Source of the DNA: Ga0077536 sp943370145
GTDB taxonomy: Bacteria; Pseudomonadota; Gammaproteobacteria; Ga0077536
Assembly (NCBI GenBank): GCA_943370145.1
Contig: CALRPY020000062.1
Location: forward strand, 1 to 24,652
DNA: 24,652 nucleotides
Direction: 5' to 3'
The notes under the pieces were generated by a model. The model made no database searches. It was not told the origin of the DNA and saw nothing but the letters and a program-made list of their open reading frames with translations. Below are positions 1-6,645 of the stretch, in pieces. The first letter of the stretch is position 1, and each line of letters starts with the position of its first letter. A program made the position numbers and the translations under genes.

Positions 1-19
1 GTCAGATTTCAAATCTGAC
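1..19. repeat. Palindrome truncated at window edge
   Basis: Nine-base arms GTCAGATTT and AAATCTGAC flank a single central C, and the right arm continues into ACCTTTTCTTT. The same palindrome with a central G occurs at 17101-17123, so this is one member of a dispersed family in opposite orientation. Its left flank lies outside the window. It may be an intergenic REP-like or terminator-like element; the function is unknown. Confidence 0.7.
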
Positions 20-124
20 ACCTTTTCTTTCTGAGGCACGCGGGCGCGGGTCTTCGCCGCTCCCGTCGCGGGCTGTCTCGTGGCCACATCTGAGCGCAGG
101 TACCGCGGGCCGTGATGATGGGCC

Positions 125-187
125 ACCAAGAACACCGAGAACACCGAGAACACCAAGAACACCGAGAACACCGAGAACACCGAGAGG
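125..187. repeat. 9-bp tandem repeat, seven units
   Basis: Seven consecutive 9-bp units, mostly ACCGAGAAC, with ACCAAGAAC as units 1 and 4 and ACCGAGAGG as the last. All frames are open through it and give low-complexity peptides such as repeated HREHREH, which is a by-product of the 9-bp period and not evidence of coding. Related units recur inverted near 411-436 and as a degenerate copy near 17288-17298. Confidence 0.9.
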
Positions 188-256
188 ATCGGGTGGGCAG
201 GTGCCGCCCGGCCGGCATTGCCAAGGCAGAGGCGCATTCCGCCATTCACCGTTCTT

Positions 257-340
257 CTCCGTGTCCTCCGTGCGCTCCGTGGTCAAACTTCGGCGCCTGT
301 TGCCGCGGCAACGCCGGGTTTCACCACGGAGGACACGGAG
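257..340. repeat. Inverted repeat with 16-bp perfect arms
   Basis: CTCCGTGTCCTCCGTG at 257-272 is the exact reverse complement of 325-340, with 52 bases between. It belongs to the widespread class of intergenic repeats built on CACGGAGGACACGGAG. It nests inside a looser pair made of the tandem array at 125-187 and the inverted segment 411-436 (CTCGGTGTACTCGGTG followed by TTCTCTGTGG). The rest of 341-530 shows no gene I can support. Confidence 0.8.
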
Positions 341-542
341 CAGTCGTATTTTCGAGCGTGGTCCGGGCAATGGCCATGCCGTCGACCGCTGGCCCAGCGC
401 CACTCGGAAAATCTCGGTGTACTCGGTGTTCTCTGTGGCCCAGCAGCACGTGGACACCGGCACCCGCGTTCAAATGTGACCAAGAGACAGCCCGCCCCGG
501 GAGAGGCCGGCCGCGCAGCGGACGGGAGAGGTGAAGCTGGAT

Positions 543-616
543 GTGCCCCTCACCCGCCGGCATTCGACCTCTCCCCCACGCGGGAGAGGTGAAGCCGGAG
601 CACGGGAGAGGGGCAC
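543..616. repeat. Nested CTCTCCC-type hairpin downstream of TonB receptor
   Basis: Outer arms GTGCCCCTC (543-551) and GAGGGGCAC (608-616) enclose inner arms ACCTCTCCC (567-575) and GGGAGAGGT (582-590) around a 6-base loop. A second copy of the segment GGGAGAGGTGAAGC lies near 523-536. The structure begins just beyond the stop codon of the minus-strand receptor gene and could end its transcription, although there is no T-tract. It may instead be a dispersed repeat with no regulatory role. Confidence 0.6.
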
Positions 617-621
617 CGCCC

Positions 622-2718
622 TCAGAAGCTCAGCCGCAGCCCCAGCTGTCCGCCGATGCCCGGCGCGGGCACGCTGTCTTTCAGGAATGAGGTGTGCCGG
701 CGCTGTTCCTCGTCCGCGAGGTTGTGCCCGCGGGCGAAGAACTGCAGTTCGCGCGCCTGCGGCAGCGGCAGCGCGTATTCGGCATAGACGCTGATGTCGG
801 TGTAGCCGTCGGTTGCCGTTTCCAGCGCCGAAATCTCGTCCTGCGGGCTGTAGCGCACGGCGGCGAAGCCGGCCGACCAGCGCGCTTGGCGCCAGTCCAG
901 CCCCGTGCCGACACGCAGCGGCGGAATGCGCGGCACGTTCGCGCCGCCGTCGAGTTCGGCGTCGACGCTGTCGAGCCAGGTGCGCCAGTCGAGCTGCCCG
1001 TAGGCGCCATTCATCACCTCGAGCACGGATTCCAGCTCGAAGCCCCAGAAGCGTGCGTCCCGTTGCGTCTGCCGCACGAGCAGCAGCGCGTCGTCCTCGT
1101 CGACGATGAGCCCCGTGTCGGCGAAATCCGGCTCCACCCGATCCGCCACGCCGTCGCCGTTGCCATCCTGCTCCTGCGCGAAGATGTAGTCCGAGATGTC
1201 GTTGTAGAACACGCCGGCCGACCAGCGCCAGCGGCCCTCGACGCGCTTCACGAAGAGCTCGAAGTTCGTCGAGACCTCGCTGTCGAGGCCGGCGTCGCCG
1301 ATTTCGAACGTGTTCGTGGCAAGGTGCGGGCCATTCGCGAACAGCTCCTCGATGGCGGGTGCGCGCTCGGCGTTGGTCACAGTGCCGCCGAACTCGTAGT
1401 CCGCGCCAAACGCATAGCTGAGTCCGCCCGACACCGAATAGACGTCGTGCGAGACTTCACGGCCCGTGATCTCGTCCCTGGCGTCGTTGCTTTCGTAACG
1501 CAGGCCGACGTCGGCGTGCAGTGCGCCGAAATCGCGCTTCTCGACGACGAACAGCGCCCAGGAGTCCTGGGTCGAGCGCGGCACGAAGGCTTCCTCGCCA
1601 CGCGCGTCGAAGTCGCGATCCTGCAACTGGACGCCGATCGCGCCGTCGATGCCGAGCCATTGCTCGTGCAGCACTTCGACCCGCCCCTCCCATTCGTTGT
1701 TGATCAGGCGGGTGCCGACTTCGCCGTTGGGCTCGATCTCCTGGTGCGTGTGATCATTGAAGCCCCAGCGGGTGCGGACTTCGCGCACGCCGGGCAGCGG
1801 GGCGTCGAGCCCGCCCTTGACGTCGAAACGGGTCTGCGCCTGGTCGATGCGGACGCCCTCGGCGGGCAGCGGCTCTTCTTCCGCTTCTTCACCCTCGTGC
1901 TCATGGTGATGGTGCGCACCGGAGACGCCGTAGTCGCGGTCCAGGCGGTTCACCGCGAAGCCGAGGAAGCCGCGCTCGGTGATGAACGAGGCGCCGCCGC
2001 TGTAGTTGCCGTTTTCAGCATCGCTGTTGAACAGCGTGCCGGCGACTTCGCCCGGATCGGGAACGCGCTCGGCGTGGCCCGGGATTTCGTAATCGTGGGT
2101 GTCCATGCGCAGGCCGTCGAAGTGCAGCGCGAGGTGTGAACCCACCGCGCCTTCGAGCCGGAAGGCGGCGGTGCGGCCGTCATTCACGGTGTCGAACTGG
2201 CCGACGGCTTCACCGTTCCAGCGTTCGGGCAGCACCGACAGGATGCGGTCGTCGACGACGTTGACGAGGCCGCCGCTCGCGCCGCTGCCGTAGAGCAGGG
2301 TGGCCGGGCCGCGGAAGATCTCGATCTGCCGCGACAGCATCGGGTCGACTGCCACCGCATGGTCGGGACTCAGAGACGAGACGTCCATCGTGCCGATGCC
2401 GTCCTGGAGCACGCGCACGCGTGCGCCGGTCAGGCCGCGAATGGTGGGGCGGCCGACATTCGGCCCGAAGTCCGCGCTGTTGACGCCCAGCTGGTTGGAG
2501 ACCGCCTCGCCGATATTGCGCAGCGGCTGGCGCTGCAGGGTTTCGCCGCGCAGGACCGATACCGGCTGCGCGAGATGCGAGTCGGCCCGGCCCAGGACGT
2601 CGGCGGTCACGATCACTTTTTCGACAGGATTGTTGTTGGCGACCGTCGCGACGGTCTCGGCCGCGGCATGGCCACCGAGCGCCGCCAGCAGCGCGGCGCC
2701 TGCATATTCTTTACGCAC
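622..2718 (-). CDS. znuD: TonB-dependent outer-membrane receptor, ZnuD-like (zinc)
   Basis: This 698-residue protein is an outer-membrane active transporter that would bring a metal or metal complex into the periplasm using TonB energy. A short signal peptide appears to end near residue 20 (GHAAA-ET). A TonB-box-like VEKVIVTA follows at 33-40, then a plug domain at about 45-155 with RPTIRGLTGARVRVLQDG and IEIFRGPATLLYGSGASGG, and a beta-barrel ending in the classic C-terminal aromatic LRLSF. An extracellular-loop-like segment at 269-282 has four consecutive histidines, then EHE and an acidic run, the kind of loop used by Neisseria ZnuD to capture zinc. The start is GTG at 2718 with GAGG about 10 bases upstream; a nearby ATG at 2725 is out of frame and stops after four codons. 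It is last in a minus-strand operon after the ZIP and small His-rich genes, which supports zinc over iron. The gene name rests on this context and the His loop. Confidence 0.85.
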   Translation of the reverse strand: MRKEYAGAALLAALGGHAAAETVATVANNNPVEKVIVTADVLGRADSHLAQPVSVLRGETLQRQPLRNIGEAVSNQLGVNSADFGPNVGRPTIRGLTGARVRVLQDGIGTMDVSSLSPDHAVAVDPMLSRQIEIFRGPATLLYGSGASGGLVNVVDDRILSVLPERWNGEAVGQFDTVNDGRTAAFRLEGAVGSHLALHFDGLRMDTHDYEIPGHAERVPDPGEVAGTLFNSDAENGNYSGGASFITERGFLGFAVNRLDRDYGVSGAHHHHEHEGEEAEEEPLPAEGVRIDQAQTRFDVKGGLDAPLPGVREVRTRWGFNDHTHQEIEPNGEVGTRLINNEWEGRVEVLHEQWLGIDGAIGVQLQDRDFDARGEEAFVPRSTQDSWALFVVEKRDFGALHADVGLRYESNDARDEITGREVSHDVYSVSGGLSYAFGADYEFGGTVTNAERAPAIEELFANGPHLATNTFEIGDAGLDSEVSTNFELFVKRVEGRWRWSAGVFYNDISDYIFAQEQDGNGDGVADRVEPDFADTGLIVDEDDALLLVRQTQRDARFWGFELESVLEVMNGAYGQLDWRTWLDSVDAELDGGANVPRIPPLRVGTGLDWRQARWSAGFAAVRYSPQDEISALETATDGYTDISVYAEYALPLPQARELQFFARGHNLADEEQRRHTSFLKDSVPAPGIGGQLGLRLSF

Positions 2719-2781
2719 GTTTCATTTCCTCGTTCTGCACACTGAAGTCGGGAGCCGGCGGATATGCCGGCAGGCGAGCAA

Positions 2782-3105
2782 TCAGGTGAGGACGGGCGGG
2801 CCGCGTGCGCTGTAGTGGGCGTACCGGTGGTGGTGCGGTGTGCGCGCCGCTGCGCTCGGTACGGGCGTCGCTGCGCGCGGTGGCGTGAAGGTCTGCTGGG
2901 TCGACGCAATCGCGTTGCCGAAGCCCTGGGCCGCGTGGTGGATGACGCAGTTCGTCTCGTCCTGATCCAGCGCATGCGCGGCCGAATGCTCGTGCCACAG
3001 GGCGGCGGTCGTGACGACCAGCAGCGCGACGGCCACGAAGCCGCGCAGGGTCGCGGCCCAGTGACGGCGCTGGATGCTGCCCGTCGTGCCCGGTTCAGTG
3101 CGCAT
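2782..3105 (-). CDS. Small His-rich membrane-anchored protein of the zinc operon
   Basis: This 107-residue protein starts at an ATG that overlaps the end of the ZIP gene by 11 bases, so the two are probably translationally coupled. One hydrophobic segment lies at about 20-36 and would act as a signal anchor or uncleaved signal. The stretch after it is rich in possible metal ligands: H38, H40, H44, C53, H56, H57, then an HHH at 91-93 and H97. It resembles the small DUF2946-like proteins often found in metal-responsive operons, but I cannot assign it firmly. Its position between an outer-membrane receptor and an inner-membrane permease suggests a periplasmic metal-handling role, which is an inference. 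Base composition matches its neighbours. Confidence 0.7.
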   Translation of the reverse strand: MRTEPGTTGSIQRRHWAATLRGFVAVALLVVTTAALWHEHSAAHALDQDETNCVIHHAAQGFGNAIASTQQTFTPPRAATPVPSAAARTPHHHRYAHYSARGPPVLT

Positions 3106-3874
3106 GGAAGGCCCCGATCGTCAGCATGCCGGCGACGATGAGCAGCACCTGCGCCAGGGTCTCGCGCGGCTTGACGCCGCGGTGCAGGCTCGGGATGAGA
3201 TCCGCGACCGCGATGTAGATGAAGCTCGCGGCGGTGAACGCGATGACATGCGGCAGCCAGGGCTCGAGAACATCGAGCTTCCACCACGCGAGCAGCGCCC
3301 CGCCGACCATCGCGAGGCTCGCAATGCCGTTCCAGACGAAGGTGCGCAGGCGCGAGAAGCCGCTCTTCAGCATGATGGCGAAGTCGCCGAGTTCCTGCGG
3401 GATCTCGTGGGTGACCATCGCGAGTCCGGTGATGACGCCCAGTTCGAAATCGGACACGAACACGACGGTGAGCAGCACCCCGTCCAGGAAGTTGTGGAAG
3501 GTGTCGCCCAACAGCACCAGCGGGCCGGCCGTGTGCTCGCCGTGCGTGGCGTGGCCGTGGCCGTCGACATGGTGGGCGTGGCGCCAGATCAGCGCCTTCT
3601 CGAGCACGAAGAACGCGAAGATGCCGACGAGCACGGTCGTCAGCACCGCCTCGGTACCGCCCTGTCCCTGGTGTTCCAGGGCTTCCGGCAGCAGGTTCAT
3701 GAATGCCGCGCCGAGCAGCGTGCCGGTCGCGAAACTGATGAGATGGGCGACGGTGTACTCGCGCAGGCGCGCGGGCAGCAGCAGGTAGCCGGCGCCCGCC
3801 GCGAGGCTCAGCAGGGACCCGAGCAGCGTGAAGCCGAGGATCCAGTACAGCAGTGTCGGGTCGGGTGCGGGCAT
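3095..3874 (-). CDS. ZIP family metal permease (zinc importer)
   Basis: This 259-residue polytopic inner-membrane protein would import zinc or another divalent metal from the periplasm. It has the two ZIP signature helices: LLGDTFHNFLDG (121-132; H127, N128, D131) and VTHEIPQELGDF (154-165; H156, E157, E161), which form the binuclear metal site. A His-rich cytosolic loop at about 99-114 (HAHHVDGHGHATHGEH) precedes the first signature helix, as is typical. About eight hydrophobic segments fit the family length. The ATG at 3874 faces the Zur-box region and zur, and the gene leads the minus-strand operon. No strong Shine-Dalgarno sequence is visible before the start. Family assignment is firm; zinc specificity comes from context. 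Confidence 0.93.
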   Translation of the reverse strand: MPAPDPTLLYWILGFTLLGSLLSLAAGAGYLLLPARLREYTVAHLISFATGTLLGAAFMNLLPEALEHQGQGGTEAVLTTVLVGIFAFFVLEKALIWRHAHHVDGHGHATHGEHTAGPLVLLGDTFHNFLDGVLLTVVFVSDFELGVITGLAMVTHEIPQELGDFAIMLKSGFSRLRTFVWNGIASLAMVGGALLAWWKLDVLEPWLPHVIAFTAASFIYIAVADLIPSLHRGVKPRETLAQVLLIVAGMLTIGAFHAH

Positions 3875-3936
3875 TCGATGGCGTCGGGGTGAGCGTGCTG
3901 CGCCGGGTCCGTTCGAGGTGGGCCGTTGCAGCGATT

Positions 3937-3953
3937 ATGTTAGATGATAACAT
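3937..3953. promoter_or_regulatory. Zur box in divergent ZIP/zur promoter
   Basis: ATGTTAGATGATAACAT is a 17-bp site with perfect 6-base arms (ATGTTA, TAACAT). It differs at only two positions from the gammaproteobacterial Zur consensus RTGTTATRNYATAACAY as I know it. It is strikingly AT-rich in a GC-rich region. On the plus strand it covers a possible -10 (TAACAT, 3948-3953) 16 bases after a TTGCAG -35 (3926-3931); on the minus strand it overlaps a CATAAT -10 (3934-3939). Zinc-loaded Zur bound here would block both directions, giving coordinated and autoregulated control. Confidence 0.8.
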
Positions 3954-4010
3954 CAAACACCAGCCGCCAATCCGGTGCCCGGCCCGCCTATCGCGAGGAG
4001 TCAAGCCGCC

Positions 4011-4544
4011 ATGCCAGCCTCCAGGGAAACAGCGAACGTACTGCGCGGTTTTACCGCCAGCCGCCACGATCACCGGCGCTGCATCGCCACCGCGCTCGGC
4101 AAGGCGGACGCGGCGTGCACCGCCGCCGGTCGCAGACTCACGCCACTGCGCCGGCGCGTGCTGGAACTCGTGTGGGGCAGCCACACGCCGGTCAAGGCCT
4201 ACGATCTGCTCGCGATTCTCGGCAAGGAGCGTCACCAGGCCGCGCCGCCGACGGTCTACCGCGCGCTCGATTTCCTGCTCGAAGCGGGGCTCGTGCATCG
4301 CATCGCGTCGATGAACGCGTTCGTCGGCTGTGGCGAGCCGGGGGTCGGACACGCCGGCCAGTTCCTGATCTGCTCGCATTGCGGCACCGTTGCCGAACTC
4401 GACGAGCCCCTGCTGTCGCAGACCATCGCCGCCAGTGCCGCGCGGCTCGGCTTCGAGGTGCGGCGCGAGACCATCGAGATCGAGGGGCTGTGCGCCGACT
4501 GCCGTGGCTCGAAGCCGCGTTCGGCACGCGGGGCGGCCCGGTGA
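4011..4544 (+). CDS. zur: Zinc uptake regulator Zur (Fur family)
   Basis: This 177-residue DNA-binding repressor would sense zinc and shut the adjacent uptake genes. The N-terminal winged helix contains APPTVYRALDFLLEAGLVHRI (78-98). The structural zinc site is C121-x2-C124 with C161-x2-C164, whose 40-residue separation equals that of E. coli Zur C103/C143. Candidate regulatory-zinc ligands H96, C107, H114 and E129 correspond to E. coli H77, C88, H96 and E111, allowing a one-residue gap. This supports Zur over Fur or PerR. I chose the ATG at 4011 because GAGGAG lies 10 bases upstream; a GTG at 3975 would add 12 residues with no Shine-Dalgarno. The TGA stop overlaps the next gene's GTG start. 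Autoregulation is likely through the site at 3937-3953. Confidence 0.93.
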   Translation: MPASRETANVLRGFTASRHDHRRCIATALGKADAACTAAGRRLTPLRRRVLELVWGSHTPVKAYDLLAILGKERHQAAPPTVYRALDFLLEAGLVHRIASMNAFVGCGEPGVGHAGQFLICSHCGTVAELDEPLLSQTIAASAARLGFEVRRETIEIEGLCADCRGSKPRSARGAAR

Positions 4545-5368
4545 ATTCCACGTTGCCGGGCCTCGAACACTTCACACTCGCGCTCGATGGCGGCGTTGCG
4601 CGCGTCGAGTTCAACCGCCCGACACGCGCGAATGCCCTGGATATGAAGATGTGGCACGAACTCGGGGCCGCGATGCGCTGGGTCGATGAAACGCCGGCGG
4701 TGCGGGTCGCAATACTCGGTGGGCGCGGGCGCCACTTCACCGCCGGGATCGATCTCGGATTCCTGGCCGAACTGCAGGACGCGCTGGGTGCGCCGGGGCC
4801 CGGTCGCCGGGAAGAAGCGCTGCGCCGGATCATCGTCGGGCTGCAGGCCACGGTGTCCGCGATCGAGGCCTGCCGCAAGCCCGTGATCGCCGCGATCCAC
4901 GGCGCCTGCCTGGGGGGCGGCGTGGACATCGCCTGTGCATGTGACCTGCGCTATGCGAGCGCCGACGCGCGCTTCTCGGTCAAGGAGATCGAACTCGCGA
5001 TCGTCGCGGACCTGGGCACCCTGCAGCGCCTGCCGCGCATCGTCGGTGATGGCGTCGCGCGCGAACTCGTCTACACCGCGCGCGAGTTCGATGCAGCCGA
5101 AGCGCTGCGCCTCGGCTTCGTCAGCGACGTCGCCGAGGATGCCGCGGCGCTGGCCGCGCGGGTCGACGCTGTCGCGCGCGACATCGCCGCCCGCTCGCCG
5201 CTGGCGGTGCGCGGCGTCAAGACCACGCTGAACTACGGCAGGGACCATGCCGTCGCAGAGGGGCTCGCGCAGGTGGCCTCGCTCAACGCGAGCCTGCTGC
5301 TGGCGCCGGACGTCACGGAAGCGGTCACGGCCGCGCGTGACCAGCGACCCGCTCGTTTTGACGACTGA
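4541..5368 (+). CDS. Delta(3,5)-delta(2,4)-dienoyl-CoA isomerase (crotonase family)
   Basis: This 275-residue cytosolic crotonase-fold enzyme is predicted to move the double bonds of 3,5-dienoyl-CoA to 2,4-dienoyl-CoA during beta-oxidation of odd-position unsaturated acyl chains. The oxyanion-hole segments are HFTAGIDL (65-72) and IHGACLGGGVD (119-129). D129, E149 and D157 match the catalytic triad of rat ECH1 (D176, E196, D204) with identical spacing of 20 and 8, and the following ADLGTLQRLP is a hallmark of this subfamily as opposed to ordinary enoyl-CoA hydratase. The GTG start at 4541 shares GTGA with the zur stop codon, so translation is probably coupled to zur. The next gene follows within about 20 bases. 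A link between zinc control and fatty-acid oxidation is not obvious. A plain enoyl-CoA hydratase is the main alternative. Confidence 0.87.
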   Translation: MNSTLPGLEHFTLALDGGVARVEFNRPTRANALDMKMWHELGAAMRWVDETPAVRVAILGGRGRHFTAGIDLGFLAELQDALGAPGPGRREEALRRIIVGLQATVSAIEACRKPVIAAIHGACLGGGVDIACACDLRYASADARFSVKEIELAIVADLGTLQRLPRIVGDGVARELVYTAREFDAAEALRLGFVSDVAEDAAALAARVDAVARDIAARSPLAVRGVKTTLNYGRDHAVAEGLAQVASLNASLLLAPDVTEAVTAARDQRPARFDD

Positions 5369-5387
5369 GGCGTCCGCGCCGCCGGCG

Positions 5388-6566
5388 ATGGGGCCGCGTA
5401 CGCTGCTCTGGCTGGTCGCGGCCTTTCTCAGCCTCCAGCCGCTGTCGACCGACCTCTACCTCGGCTCCCTGCCGCATCTCGCCCGGCATTTCGGTGTCGA
5501 CGCGCCCGCCGCGCAGCTGACGCTGACCATCTTCGTGACGGGGATCGGCTGCGCGCAGCTGCTCGCGGGTCCCTTGTCCGACCGCAACGGTCGCCGCCCG
5601 GTGGCGCTGGGCGGCTGCGCCGTCTACCTGCTCGCCAGCCTGCTGTGCGCCGTCGCGCCGACGATTGCCGTCCTGGTCAGTGGCCGCCTGCTGCAGGCGC
5701 TCGGCTGCTGCTGCGTGCTGGTCGCCGCGCGCACGATCGTGCGTGACAGCTTTGCGCCGGCGGCCGGCGCCGCCGTCATTGCACGGGCCAGCAGCATCCT
5801 CGCGCTGGTGCCCCTGTTCGGTCCGGTGCTTGGCGGCTATCTGCAGGTCTGGTTCGGCTGGCGCGCCGCCTTCGTCATCCATGCGCTGTTCGCGCTCGTG
5901 CTGCTGGCGGTGAGCCTGCCCACCCTGCGCGAAACGCATCACCTGCCCGACCGCCACGCCCTGCACCCGCTGCGGATGCTCGCGACCTACGCGGGCGTCG
6001 GACGCAGTCCCGCGTTCTGGGCCTACGCGCTGCCGGGCGCGCTGACCTACGCGGCGATCTTCGTGTTCATCGCCGGCTCCTCCTTCGCGTTCATCGATGT
6101 GCTGGGCGTGCCGACCGAGCGCTATGGCCTGTGCTTCGCGGCCGGCGTCGTGGGGTATCTCTGCGGCACGCTGGCTTGCCGGCGTCTGATCGCACGGCTC
6201 GGGCTGCGTGGCGTGCTGAAGGTCGGTACCGCATTGACTGCGCTCGGTGGCGCAGGCCTGTGGCTGGCCGTGCACGCGGGCCATGCGCACTGGGCGTTGC
6301 TGCTGGGCGCCCAGTTCACGGTGATGGGGGCGCACGGCCTGAACCAGCCCTGTGCGCAGGCCGGTGTGGTCGCCCCCTTTGCCGATCGCGCGGGTGCCGC
6401 GGCCGGCCTCTTCGGTTTCCTGACCATGCTGACCGCGCTTGCGGTCGGCGCCGCGTTCGGCCTCCTGCACGAGGCGAGCCTTGCCCCGATCGCCGTGATT
6501 GCCGCCGCGGTCGGGCTTCTGGCCATGGCCAGCGCGTGGCTGCCGTGGGGCCGCGCAGTCGCCTGA
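5388..6566 (+). CDS. Bcr/CflA-type MFS drug exporter
   Basis: About 392 residues with some twelve hydrophobic helices; it is an inner-membrane proton-driven exporter of the major facilitator superfamily. The first helix has the FLSLQPLSTDLYLGSLPHLA pattern typical of the Bcr/CflA drug-resistance group, including the acidic residue after ST. Motif A is GPLSDRNGRRPVAL (61-74) between helices 2 and 3, and a proline/glycine-rich PLFGPVLGGYL motif lies in helix 5. I chose ATG 5388 because helix 1 starts just after it; the frame stays open upstream, and GTG 5337 would overlap the isomerase gene by 32 bases. No clear Shine-Dalgarno separates them. It is likely the distal gene of the zur-isomerase operon. 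Substrate is unknown. Confidence 0.85.
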   Translation: MGPRTLLWLVAAFLSLQPLSTDLYLGSLPHLARHFGVDAPAAQLTLTIFVTGIGCAQLLAGPLSDRNGRRPVALGGCAVYLLASLLCAVAPTIAVLVSGRLLQALGCCCVLVAARTIVRDSFAPAAGAAVIARASSILALVPLFGPVLGGYLQVWFGWRAAFVIHALFALVLLAVSLPTLRETHHLPDRHALHPLRMLATYAGVGRSPAFWAYALPGALTYAAIFVFIAGSSFAFIDVLGVPTERYGLCFAAGVVGYLCGTLACRRLIARLGLRGVLKVGTALTALGGAGLWLAVHAGHAHWALLLGAQFTVMGAHGLNQPCAQAGVVAPFADRAGAAAGLFGFLTMLTALAVGAAFGLLHEASLAPIAVIAAAVGLLAMASAWLPWGRAVA

Positions 6567-6584
6567 GCGAAACGAAACAACCGC

Positions 6585-6611
6585 TCAAGTCGGTTATACC
6601 TGGGCCGCTAC
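6585..6611 (+). promoter_or_regulatory. Candidate sigma-28 (FliA) promoter of the chemoreceptor gene
   Basis: TCAAG at 6585-6589 and GCCGCTAC at 6604-6611 are separated by 14 bases. The FliA consensus in E. coli is TAAAG and GCCGATAA at this same separation, so 10 of 13 positions match. The site ends 34 bases before the ATG of the chemoreceptor gene, a sensible leader length. The call is from pattern only; in a GC-rich genome such a match may arise by chance. Confidence 0.4.
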
Positions 6612-6645
6612 TGCCGCTATGGCCAGCATTCTCCCGGAGAACCAG

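Noticed and set aside
125..187. CRISPR-like array
   Set aside because: Units are 9 bp, contiguous and without spacers, and no cas gene is present.
112..534. Open frame of 140 residues across the tandem repeat
   Set aside because: The protein is repeated HREHREH followed by low-complexity Arg/Pro/Ala; it arises from the 9-bp repeat period and shows no family features.
694..2139. 481-residue plus-strand frame opposite the TonB receptor
   Set aside because: It is an antisense shadow of a clearly real receptor gene in high-GC DNA; no domain or ribosome site.
2613..4379. 588-residue minus-strand frame across the ZIP and zur genes
   Set aside because: It runs through four real features including the Zur box and is Arg/Pro-rich with no motif; a GC-driven frame.
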